Shown here piece by piece: positions 1-5,823 of a stretch of DNA of 6,202 nt; position 1 is the first letter of the stretch; every line of letters begins with the position of its first letter. The stretch is from Bacteroidota bacterium (GTDB lineage: Bacteria > Bacteroidota > Ignavibacteria > Kapaibacteriales > UBA2268), in assembly GCA_022708005.1 (NCBI GenBank), contig JAKIZN010000109.1, positions 1 to 6,202 of the forward strand, written 5' to 3'. Under the pieces are notes generated by a model. It did no database searches. It had not been told where the DNA came from and saw nothing but the letters and a program-made list of their open reading frames with translations. The translations under genes were made by a program, and so were the position numbers.

Positions 1-1349
1 TAATCCGCTCTTTTGGATATGAAGCCGATTCGGTTTACTCACCTGCTGCTGCACTCGATTATCTGGAAAAAGAACATAGAAACGTAGGAATTATTTTACT
101 CGATATTGAATTTGGTCCAGATTCGCAAATCAATGGATTGGATTTACTCGAGACTTTACGCAAAAATTACATTAGCATACCCGTAGTAATGATTTCGGGG
201 AAAGGCACTATAGAATCCGCTGTGCGAGCCACAAAGCTCGGCGCTGCCAACTTTATAGAGAAAAGTATTATTTCGAAAGATAAAATCAAATCTGTTCTAA
301 ATAGTTCCGTCAAAAGAGTGAGCGAAGCCAATGAAGACATAGAGATATTGAAATTCCTCTCTGCCAGCGGGCTTATCGGCAAAAGCAAACGAATGATTGA
401 AGTCGGCGACAGCATCATCAGATACGGCAGGACAGATTTAAATGTTTTAGTTACGGGGGAAACTGGCACGGGCAAAAAGTTGGTTGCAAAGGCAATACAC
501 TCGGTAAGTCGCAGAGCTAAAGCTCCTTTTGTTGTAGTGGATATTCCTAATATCACAACTGAATTATTTCAAAGCGAGCTGTTTGGTCATCTCCGCGGCT
601 CATTTTCAGGCGCCACCGAAACTAAAAAAGGCATTTTCCAAGAAGCAAATAAGGGGACTTTACTATTAGACGAAATCGGAGAATTGCCTCTCTCGCTACA
701 GTCAAATTTACTTATTCCGATTGAAGAGAAAATCGTTCGCAAGGTAGGTTCTTCGCAAAATGAAGAAGTTGATATACGCTTTATATCCGCAACAGATAAA
801 GATTTAATTGTTTCTATGAAAGAATCACGCTTTCGCGAGCAATTATATCACAGATTAAGGGAATGCGAAATTCGCTTGCCATCGCTCGCAGAACGAAGAG
901 AAGATATACCAGATATTGTGGCGCACTACTGCCAAGAAAATAACAATAAGTTCAAGGAACTGAAATACTTCGCAGATGACGCAATGTCGTATTTATATGA
1001 ACAGAGCTGGAAAGGCAACGTAAGAGAACTTGCAAGTGTGGTTAGAGTTGTGCTGCAAACTTCTACTAAAGAAAGAGTAGAGGCAGACGACATCAAAAAA
1101 GCGTTAGGCACGACGCTTAGTGTGCGGGCAGTCTCGTCAATGCCAACATCTATCTCTGATGACAATGAAACGCTTAAAGAAAAATTGGCAGAAGTGGATA
1201 AAATGGAAATAGAAGCTACTTTGCAAAAATACAATGGAAATGTGAGTAGATCTGCCGCTGCTCTTAAGGTAAGCCGAGAGACTCTGCATAACAAAATTCG
1301 GCGCTACAGCATTGACGTAGCAGTATTTAGGAAAAAAGCTAGCGTATAG
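1..1349 (+). CDS. Sigma-54-dependent response regulator (receiver, AAA+, Fis HTH), 5' partial
   Basis: The reading frame is open from position 3 to the TAG at 1347-1349 (448 residues visible), so the true start lies upstream; the TTG at 138 is an internal Leu codon. Numbered from position 3, residues 1-~100 are a receiver domain: phosphoacceptor D34 in LLDIEF, S65 in VVMISG and K87 in FIEK. The AAA+ domain follows with Walker A GETGTGKK (152-159), loop GSFSGA (199-204, normally GAFTGA), Walker B LLLDEI (220-225), sensor I ISATD (261-265), likely arginine fingers R278 and R284 in RFREQLYHRL, and sensor II WKGNVREL (336-343). A Fis-type helix-turn-helix lies near 407-438 (NVSRSAAALKVSRETLHNKI). 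By family knowledge it is a cytoplasmic ATPase, switched by a sensor kinase, that remodels sigma-54 holoenzyme at enhancer-dependent promoters. No kinase is visible, so signal and targets are unknown. Departures from consensus (GSFSGA, D in sensor I, LLIPIEE after Walker B) suggest a divergent member. Confidence 0.95.
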   Translation, partial: IRSFGYEADSVYSPAAALDYLEKEHRNVGIILLDIEFGPDSQINGLDLLETLRKNYISIPVVMISGKGTIESAVRATKLGAANFIEKSIISKDKIKSVLNSSVKRVSEANEDIEILKFLSASGLIGKSKRMIEVGDSIIRYGRTDLNVLVTGETGTGKKLVAKAIHSVSRRAKAPFVVVDIPNITTELFQSELFGHLRGSFSGATETKKGIFQEANKGTLLLDEIGELPLSLQSNLLIPIEEKIVRKVGSSQNEEVDIRFISATDKDLIVSMKESRFREQLYHRLRECEIRLPSLAERREDIPDIVAHYCQENNNKFKELKYFADDAMSYLYEQSWKGNVRELASVVRVVLQTSTKERVEADDIKKALGTTLSVRAVSSMPTSISDDNETLKEKLAEVDKMEIEATLQKYNGNVSRSAAALKVSRETLHNKIRRYSIDVAVFRKKASV

Positions 1350-1373
1350 CAATTTAGCCCAAAATTCAACCCG

Positions 1374-1393
1374 AATAATGCAATAGAAACTTT
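1374..1393 (+). repeat. 20-bp direct repeat, copy A
   Basis: AATAATGCAATAGAAACTTT is repeated exactly, in the same orientation, at 5609-5628. An AATTCAA word precedes both copies, separated from the repeat by a few extra bases here. It marks the left side of the repeat mosaic after the regulator gene. The function is unknown. Confidence 0.8.
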
Positions 1394-1461
1394 GACCTCA
1401 CGAGCAAGAATAGATGGGGGTTGTCTCATAAGGTTCCCGATACATTATTTGGAATTATTTT

Positions 1462-1476
1462 AATCCCGAAAGGATT
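1462..1476. repeat. Small palindrome (AATCC / GGATT)
   Basis: Arms AATCC (1462-1466) and GGATT (1472-1476) flank the loop CGAAA. It is short on its own. It belongs to a series of palindromes in this intergenic region and lies just before the ATGTTTGTAG arm of the next unit. Confidence 0.5.
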
Positions 1477-1478
1477 TG

Positions 1479-1562
1479 ATGTTTGTAGAAAATAAGATTG
1501 CATAATATAATTCGACTCCTACGGAGTCGTATAAATCACCATTTCTTCACTACTACAAACAT
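1479..1562. repeat. Nested palindromic unit, MITE-like
   Basis: Terminal inverted repeats ATGTTTGTAG (1479-1488) and CTACAAACAT (1553-1562) are exact 10-bp complements enclosing about 64 bp. Near the centre is a perfect 7-bp hairpin, CGACTCC (1513-1519) and GGAGTCG (1523-1529), with triloop TAC. No ORF lies inside. The layout resembles a small non-autonomous element or a structured intergenic repeat. No target-site duplication is obvious, so mobility is only an inference. Confidence 0.6.
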
Positions 1563-1564
1563 TT

Positions 1565-1579
1565 GAACCCTTCGGGTTC
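1565..1579. repeat. Small palindrome (GAACCC-TTC-GGGTTC)
   Basis: A 6-bp perfect stem, 1565-1570 with 1574-1579, has triloop TTC. It follows directly after the CTACAAACAT arm. The stem-triloop layout matches the other palindromes here. No U-tract follows on either strand, so an intrinsic terminator is not supported. Confidence 0.6.
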
Positions 1580-1589
1580 GTTACAATTT

Positions 1590-1645
1590 GGCTTTAAGAT
1601 GTCCTACACCTCGAAGGTGTAGGACATCTGGAAAAACAGCTAATA
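1590..1645 (-). repeat. 56-bp dispersed hairpin repeat, copy A
   Basis: This segment matches the reverse complement of 5638-5693 with only two mismatches in 56 positions. Its core is a perfect 15-bp stem (1597-1611 with 1615-1629) around triloop CGA. Flanks GGCTTTA on one side and CAGCTAATA on the other are conserved in the second copy, so the repeated unit is larger than the hairpin. It lies in the convergent junction between the regulator and the DUF4139 gene. No T-rich tail follows directly, so it is not a classical rho-independent terminator, although a stem this strong could still stall or end transcription. Confidence 0.9.
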
Positions 1646-1697
1646 GACAATTTCTAATGAAATATTTACATTCAAAAATTTATGAACTAAGCAAAAA

Positions 1698-3098
1698 CTA
1701 ATATCTATTCTTATTCTGAATTTCTTTGATTTTTAGCTTGATTTTTTGTGTCTCGCCTTTTTTTATCTTTACATTGATTGAGGCATTGCCATTGCTATGA
1801 ATTTTATAAGTATGCGAACATTCTAATATTTGCATATTATTTTCTATACGCTTGAATAGCGATATATCAGCATCGTCTTGCTTGCCGTTCTCAATCGCAA
1901 ATTCAATAGTCTTAACAACGCTGTCTTCAAGGTAATCAATATTTGTAATTTCCTCTTTTGCAATTATGTTATACGCATCGCCAGTAATAATTTCGCCCGT
2001 TTGGTTGATTGGAATATCAATACCTTTGCTGTCGCCTATGAATATGCTCGATTCTTGATTGCCTTTGTTCACTCTAAACACGCCCAATGGCAGCAGCATC
2101 CCCAGCCCATTTTCCTTTTTATTCTCTAATAAATACACAGACTTAACAGGCATATTCTGCTTACCATTTAAATAGCTATTGCTATAAATATATAGCTTTT
2201 TCTTGATTTTAATATTATCGGCAGAGAAAAACCTAATTTGCTTTTCTTCATTGCTTAAAAGTGAGAGTTTCTGCGGTATTGAATACTCGAACACATCGGA
2301 GTAATCCCGACTTTCGTACGCTTCTGCCCCGCCTTCGTTACTGTATAAAGCTCTCGCGTAGAGTGATTTTGGAGCAGCATCATAGCCCGCGCCTTGCGAA
2401 TCTGTATTACGTTCGACATTTCCAAAGATTAAGCTAACGTCAGCATCTTTAAAGTCAGTCCCAGTGCTATTTTTCACATAAAAGAAAGCATCAAGCGAAG
2501 CCTTTTTCTCGTCATCAGATACTGTTAAAAAGTAATTTGTTTGCCAAGAAATTCCATCTGTTTGGTAGCTTAAATTTAGCTTTTGCTTGCCCGATTTATC
2601 TGGAGAAATAAGGAAATTTAGCATAGGCGACATAGATATACCTTCGGGAACTTTTTCTAGTTTAACGCTGTATGTAGATTGGTTATAATTGCCATCAATT
2701 GGCAAAGAAATCAAGCTATTATCCGTCCCGAGCAACGCAATTTGTTTATCTGTCGCGGCGAGCAATTTCCCCGAATATTCTGCTCCGCTAATCTGATTCT
2801 TAACGGTTATATTGCTCCCGATGGATTTCAGCAATAGGCTAAAATGGTCACTAAAGTCGTAACTAAAACTTTGCTCCAGCACCTTGCCAGCAAATTTTAG
2901 CCGTACAGTTTCTGGATTAAGATATATAGGCAAATTATCCACTTTAAAAATCTGACTGCCAGAGGTTAAGTCTGCATTCAGCTTTTCGTTAATTACACCA
3001 AAATTTTGATTATAAATAGTGAGTTTTGCACCAACCCGCTCATTGCTTTGCGCAAACGCGAAACTTGCTGCAAAAATCATAACAACAAGGTATCTCAT
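1698..3098 (-). CDS. Exported DUF4139-type protein
   Basis: I prefer the ATG at 3098 (466 residues), because it opens directly into a signal peptide (MRYLVVMIFAASFAFA, then QSNE). The frame can be extended to a TTG at 3110, adding four residues, but that start is weaker. The mature protein begins with a YNQNFGVINEKLN segment and continues with LNPETVRLK, SYQTDGISWQTNYFLTV and VKNSTGTDFKDADVSLIFGNV. These resemble the conserved pattern of DUF4139 proteins (YN..LA.V.E, Y...G..W...Y, N.SG.D...A.L.L..G.V). The rest looks beta-rich and polar, with a Lys-rich C-terminus (KIKKGETQKIKLKIKE). There is no membrane anchor or lipobox, so a periplasmic, outer-surface or secreted location is likely. The molecular role of the family is not established. 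The gene is 101 bp downstream of E2 on the same strand, but a strong hairpin intervenes, so separate transcription is plausible. Confidence 0.85.
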   Translation of the reverse strand: MRYLVVMIFAASFAFAQSNERVGAKLTIYNQNFGVINEKLNADLTSGSQIFKVDNLPIYLNPETVRLKFAGKVLEQSFSYDFSDHFSLLLKSIGSNITVKNQISGAEYSGKLLAATDKQIALLGTDNSLISLPIDGNYNQSTYSVKLEKVPEGISMSPMLNFLISPDKSGKQKLNLSYQTDGISWQTNYFLTVSDDEKKASLDAFFYVKNSTGTDFKDADVSLIFGNVERNTDSQGAGYDAAPKSLYARALYSNEGGAEAYESRDYSDVFEYSIPQKLSLLSNEEKQIRFFSADNIKIKKKLYIYSNSYLNGKQNMPVKSVYLLENKKENGLGMLLPLGVFRVNKGNQESSIFIGDSKGIDIPINQTGEIITGDAYNIIAKEEITNIDYLEDSVVKTIEFAIENGKQDDADISLFKRIENNMQILECSHTYKIHSNGNASINVKIKKGETQKIKLKIKEIQNKNRY

Positions 3099-3161
3099 AA
3101 ATTTTCTCAAGATAGGTTAAACAAAAGATGAGTTTTTTATAATGGGATATTAAGTATTTTA

Positions 3162-3195
3162 AATTGGGCTATGGAGCAATCCCCATAGCCCAATT
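3162..3195 (-). terminator. Candidate terminator hairpin after E2 gene
   Basis: A perfect 13-bp stem pairs AATTGGGCTATGG (3162-3174) with CCATAGCCCAATT (3183-3195) around an 8-nt loop. It starts 4 nt after the E2 stop codon (3200-3202) on the minus strand. The sequence that follows on that strand (TAAAATACTT) is AT-rich but not a clean U-tract, so termination is likely from position and stem strength rather than from a classical signature. Confidence 0.6.
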
Positions 3196-3199
3196 GGAT

Positions 3200-4879
3200 T
3201 TATAGAATTACTGTTTCCTCGTTCATGCTTTCTAAAATGCGGATTGCTTCGGCAAGCCATTGCCCTGCAAGCATTCCGTCTATAACGCGATGGTCGTAAG
3301 TAATTGATACATAAACCATATCGCGAACAACCACTAAATACTCTCCATCTACTTCTTTAACTACGGGGCGTTTTTTAATAGCGCCAATACCCATAATCGC
3401 GGCTTGTGGCTGGTTAATGACAGGCGTGTTTGTGATAGTAAATGTTCCGCCTTGAATTTCATCTGGCAGCAGTTTTTTAGCTCTTGCGCGAGAGGAAAGG
3501 TCAGTGATAGCTTTTTGCAAGCCGCTCAGATTTAGCGAATCCGAATTTTTGATTACTGGCACAATCAAATTACCATCGTCAAGCGCAGTCGCAAAGCTTA
3601 AATTAATTTTCTTATGGCGAATAATATTTTTGCCATCAACGCTAACATTGACCATTGGGAACTTTTTGATAGCGGAAATCGCCGCTTCAGCAAAGAATGG
3701 AGTAAAGGTTAGCTTCAGCCCTTCTCGCTTTAGATAGCCATCTTTAAGTTTATTTCTCAGCTTGACAATCGCCGTAACGTCTGCTTCGCCAACGCTTGTA
3801 ACGTGTGCAGATGTATGTTTAGAATAAACCATGTGTTCAGAAATTAGCTGGCGCACTCTATCCATTGGTATAATTTCCACGTCGTCATTGCTCGAAATTA
3901 CCGCTGCAGCTGGCTTAACGGCTGGAGCAGTAGGCGGTGCTGGAACTATGGATTTCGATGCTTCAGGAGCGGCAGCGATTGGAGCAGGCTGCGGTGCTGG
4001 CGCTGGTACTGGAGCTGTGCCACGACTCGATATATAAGCAAGCAAATCTTCTTTGGTTAATCTATTCTCGGCTCCGCTGCCCTGCAACGACATTAACTCT
4101 TCGAGCGATACATTATTTTGCTTTGCAATTTCCCTAACAAGTGGCGAGAAAAACTTATCTTCCACCCTTGCTGGTATATCGTAAGTTTTGCCAACAACTG
4201 GCGCTGAAGCTGTTACGGAAACTGCGGCTGGAGCAACGGCAGGCGTAGCAGTCGGAGCTGGCGCGGAAGCTGTAGGTTGTGGCGCAGCAGCAGAAGTGGA
4301 AATCTGGGCGATAACGGCGCCGACTTCGACAGTTGTGCCTTCGGGAACGAGTATTTTCGCCAAAATTCCGCCGACAGGCGAAGGAACTTCGGTATCTACT
4401 TTATCGGTAGATATTTCAAGTATCATCTCATCACGTTCTACTTTCTCACCTTCTTTTTTGAACCATTTTATTATTGTTCCTTCTTGAAGAGACTCGCCCA
4501 TCTTCGGCATCACGACATCTACCAATGAGCCACCCGGCTGTGCTGCTTGCTGCGGCGCTGGGGCTTCCTCTTGAGCTGGCGCAGCTGGTGCTGGAGTGGC
4601 AACTGGTGCAGCGGCTGCAGGTTGCTCAACTGCGGCGCTTGCATCTGTCTCAATATATGCTATCACGGCGCCGACTTCGACAGTCGTGCCTTCGGGAACG
4701 AGTATTTTCGATAAAATTCCGCCGATAGGCGAAGGAACTTCGGTATCTACTTTATCAGTAGATATTTCAAGTATCATCTCGTCGCGTTCCACTTTCTCAC
4801 CTTCTTTTTTGAACCATTTTATTATTGTTCCTTCTTGAAGAGACTCGCCCATCTTCGGCATTACAACTTCAACTTTCAT
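3200..4879 (-). CDS. 2-oxo acid dehydrogenase E2, dihydrolipoamide acyltransferase with two lipoyl domains
   Basis: This 559-residue protein is the acyl-transferring core of a pyruvate, 2-oxoglutarate or branched-chain 2-oxo acid dehydrogenase complex; it moves acyl groups from E1 to CoA. Domains in order: lipoyl domain 1 (about 2-77, lipoyl K43 in STDKVD), Ala/Pro linker, lipoyl domain 2 (about 119-194, K160), second linker, peripheral-subunit-binding domain (about 244-284, FFSPLVREIAKQNNVSLEEL), Ala/Pro linker, and catalytic domain (about 335-559) with the DHRVIDG motif (H530, D534). The lipoyl domains are nearly identical. Within the catalytic domain, TITN (481-484) runs straight into TPVINQPQ; about nine residues of the usual GxxG-containing segment are absent. 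Substrate class cannot be settled without the E1 partner. The ATG at 4877-4879 has AAAGGG six bases upstream. E3 lies about 0.9 kb upstream on the same strand, separated by an opposite-strand gene. The symbol is left empty because pdhC, sucB and bkdB types look alike. Confidence 0.96.
   Translation of the reverse strand: MKVEVVMPKMGESLQEGTIIKWFKKEGEKVERDEMILEISTDKVDTEVPSPIGGILSKILVPEGTTVEVGAVIAYIETDASAAVEQPAAAAPVATPAPAAPAQEEAPAPQQAAQPGGSLVDVVMPKMGESLQEGTIIKWFKKEGEKVERDEMILEISTDKVDTEVPSPVGGILAKILVPEGTTVEVGAVIAQISTSAAAPQPTASAPAPTATPAVAPAAVSVTASAPVVGKTYDIPARVEDKFFSPLVREIAKQNNVSLEELMSLQGSGAENRLTKEDLLAYISSRGTAPVPAPAPQPAPIAAAPEASKSIVPAPPTAPAVKPAAAVISSNDDVEIIPMDRVRQLISEHMVYSKHTSAHVTSVGEADVTAIVKLRNKLKDGYLKREGLKLTFTPFFAEAAISAIKKFPMVNVSVDGKNIIRHKKINLSFATALDDGNLIVPVIKNSDSLNLSGLQKAITDLSSRARAKKLLPDEIQGGTFTITNTPVINQPQAAIMGIGAIKKRPVVKEVDGEYLVVVRDMVYVSITYDHRVIDGMLAGQWLAEAIRILESMNEETVIL
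4314..4510 (-). repeat. Lipoyl-domain coding repeat, copy 2
   Basis: This segment encodes most of lipoyl domain 2. It matches 4665-4861 with 8 mismatches in 197 positions, counted by eye, at an offset of 351 bp (117 codons). Only two encoded residues differ in the aligned part: Val for Ile and Ala for Ser. Similarity at synonymous sites points to recent duplication or gene conversion. Confidence 0.9.
4665..4861 (-). repeat. Lipoyl-domain coding repeat, copy 1
   Basis: N-terminal partner of the 4314-4510 repeat, in direct orientation. It ends at the Met codon of the VVMPKMGES segment near the start of the protein. Identity drops sharply in the Ala/Pro linkers on both sides. Confidence 0.9.
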
Positions 4880-4885
4880 AAAAAA

Positions 4886-4891
4886 CCCTTT
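4886..4891 (-). promoter_or_regulatory. Ribosome binding site of the E2 gene
   Basis: On the minus strand AAAGGG ends six bases before the ATG at 4879. It is a moderate Shine-Dalgarno match and supports this start. By contrast, the FN3-like gene at 5095 has none. Confidence 0.5.
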
Positions 4892-5058
4892 GAATATTTT
4901 TACTATATCTAAAAATTAATGTTCTCGGTATTCGTTAGAAAGATAGACGATTGACTTTAGAATTAATTTAAGGTTAGGCTAAAAATAAATATTTGCGTCA
5001 ATTTTCGATAGGCAATTGCACATTTATTTGGCTAAATATTTGCTATGAAAATAATGTA

Positions 5059-5090
5059 TTTGGAAATGTTTAATTTTTAAGTTATATTTG
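5059..5090 (+). promoter_or_regulatory. Bacteroidota-type promoter of the FN3-like gene
   Basis: TTTG at 5059-5062, a 20-nt spacer, then TATATTTG at 5083-5090 fit the known Bacteroidota primary-sigma consensus (TTTG, 19-21 nt, TAnnTTTG) at every defined position. The -7 element ends only 4 nt before the ATG at 5095, so transcription would be expected to start at or within a few bases of the start codon, giving a leaderless or nearly leaderless mRNA. Confidence 0.65.
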
Positions 5091-5094
5091 AAAT

Positions 5095-5535
5095 ATGAAA
5101 AAAGCAATTTCCATATTTTTGTTCTGCGTGCTTGCTGTATCAGTAGTGTGGGCTGCTGATAATTTGCTTTTGTCATTCACGGCTAATGCAGGCGCCAACT
5201 CCATCACTCTCGAATGGCGAACCTCCGATGAAAGCGGATTAACAAGATTTGAAGTAGAGCGAGCGAACAAAAACTCATCTTATTTAAAGATTGCCGACGA
5301 ACAAGCCAAAGGCTATTCATCTACATATAAGTTTATCGATTCAGATATACTTATGAAGCCAGCGGGCAACCCCGATAAATTTCAAGACGCTCCTCAAAGC
5401 AAGAACAACTACAGCTATCGCCTCAAAGCAGTTTACTCAAATGGAAGCGTTTCATACAGCGATGAAGTTGAAGTTAGTCGCACAATCAACAGCGTGCGCC
5501 GCACTTGGGGAATGATTAAGGAAATGTTTAGGTAG
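5095..5535 (+). CDS. Small secreted fibronectin type III-like protein
   Basis: A protein of 146 residues. It starts with a clear Sec signal peptide: MKK, a hydrophobic stretch to residue 19, and a VWA site likely cleaved before AD (about 20/21). Cys11 is not in a lipobox, so it is not a lipoprotein. The mature part reads as a single FN3-like beta-sandwich: SITLEWRTSDE (W41), RFEVERA (51-57), YKFIDSD, then YSYRLKAVYSNGSVSYSDEVEV (106-127). It ends in a basic, possibly helical tail, SVRRTWGMIKEMFR (133-146), which is not the beta-rich type IX sorting domain. FN3 domains usually mediate protein or carbohydrate contacts; the partner here is unknown. No Shine-Dalgarno precedes the ATG, and the promoter abuts it. 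The gene is divergent from E2 and convergent with E3. Function is unassigned beyond the fold guess. Confidence 0.85.
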   Translation: MKKAISIFLFCVLAVSVVWAADNLLLSFTANAGANSITLEWRTSDESGLTRFEVERANKNSSYLKIADEQAKGYSSTYKFIDSDILMKPAGNPDKFQDAPQSKNNYSYRLKAVYSNGSVSYSDEVEVSRTINSVRRTWGMIKEMFR

Positions 5536-5566
5536 TTGGCACATATCTACCTGCAAATGCTCAAAT

Positions 5567-5593
5567 ATTGCTCTTTTATTTTCAGCAATTTTT
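5567..5593 (+). terminator. Weak candidate terminator after the FN3-like gene
   Basis: ATTGCT (5567-5572) and AGCAAT (5584-5589) can pair around an 11-nt loop and are followed by a short T-rich stretch, 32 nt past the stop codon. The stem is short and AT-rich, so this is only a possibility. The stronger palindromes at 5613-5638 and 5654-5686 are alternatives. Confidence 0.25.
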
Positions 5594-5608
5594 ATTTCAA
5601 ATAATTCA

Positions 5609-5628
5609 AATAATGCAATAGAAACTTT
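5609..5628 (+). repeat. 20-bp direct repeat, copy B
   Basis: Exact copy of 1374-1393 in the same orientation. Here it runs into its own partial inverse, so that ATGCAATAGAAA (5613-5624) and TTTCTATTGCAT (5627-5638) form a 12-bp perfect palindrome with a 2-nt centre, which copy A lacks. It joins the 56-bp repeat directly at 5638. Confidence 0.8.
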
Positions 5629-5637
5629 TCTATTGCA

Positions 5638-5693
5638 TATTAGCTGTTTTCCCAGATGCCCTACACCTTCGAGGTGTAGGACATCTTAAAGCC
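5638..5693 (+). repeat. 56-bp dispersed hairpin repeat, copy B
   Basis: Inverted copy of 1590-1645 with two mismatches. The hairpin arms are 5654-5668 and 5672-5686 with triloop TCG. One mismatch (C5659 opposite A5681) breaks the otherwise perfect 15-bp stem. It lies in the convergent junction between the FN3-like and E3 genes, the same kind of place as copy A. Confidence 0.9.
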
Positions 5694-5753
5694 TAACCTT
5701 TCCTTCCTGATACGCAGTCTGAAAGAGTTCCTAATGAATTATTTGATATAAAA

Positions 5754-5779
5754 TAAAGCCCGCATTAAACTTGCGGGCT
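5754..5779 (-). terminator. Rho-independent terminator of the E3 gene
   Basis: Stem AGCCCGCA (5757-5764) with TGCGGGCT (5772-5779) and a 7-nt loop. Read on the minus strand, the GC-rich stem is followed directly by TTATTTTATAT, a good U-rich tail. It begins about 45 nt after the E3 stop codon, in the right orientation. Confidence 0.8.
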
Positions 5780-5823
5780 ATATATTTCTCATCTGTAAAT
5801 ATCAGCTATTCTCCTACGCCACT

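Noticed and set aside
138..140. TTG at 138 as the start of the regulator
   Set aside because: The frame continues upstream to position 3 with a good receiver-domain sequence including the phosphoacceptor Asp, so the gene is cut by the window edge.
167..556. Minus-strand open frame of 129 codons opposite the response regulator
   Set aside because: It lies antisense to the conserved receiver and Walker A coding region. Its translation is low-complexity Leu/Thr/Ser with no recognisable domain.
1597..1629. Classical rho-independent terminator
   Set aside because: The stem is strong, but the sequence after it is TGGAAAAA or, on the other strand, TAAAGCC, with no U-tract on either strand. It is reported as a repeat instead.
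1479..1645. CRISPR array or insertion sequence in the palindrome-rich gap
   Set aside because: There are no regularly spaced identical repeats with unique spacers, and no transposase coding sequence. The palindromes differ from each other in sequence.
4188..4838. Several plus-strand open frames opposite the E2 gene, some sharing identical stretches
   Set aside because: They mirror the Ala/Pro linkers and the duplicated lipoyl domains. The shared stretches come only from the lipoyl repeat on the other strand.
5533..5556. Possible sigma-54 promoter (TGGCAC ... TGCA) just after the FN3-like gene
   Set aside because: The distance between GG and GC is 13 nt instead of the required 10, and no gene starts downstream on that strand.
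5596..5613. Tandem 9-bp repeat TTCAAATAA x2
   Set aside because: Two copies of an AT-rich word in AT-rich intergenic DNA are expected by chance and carry no further support.
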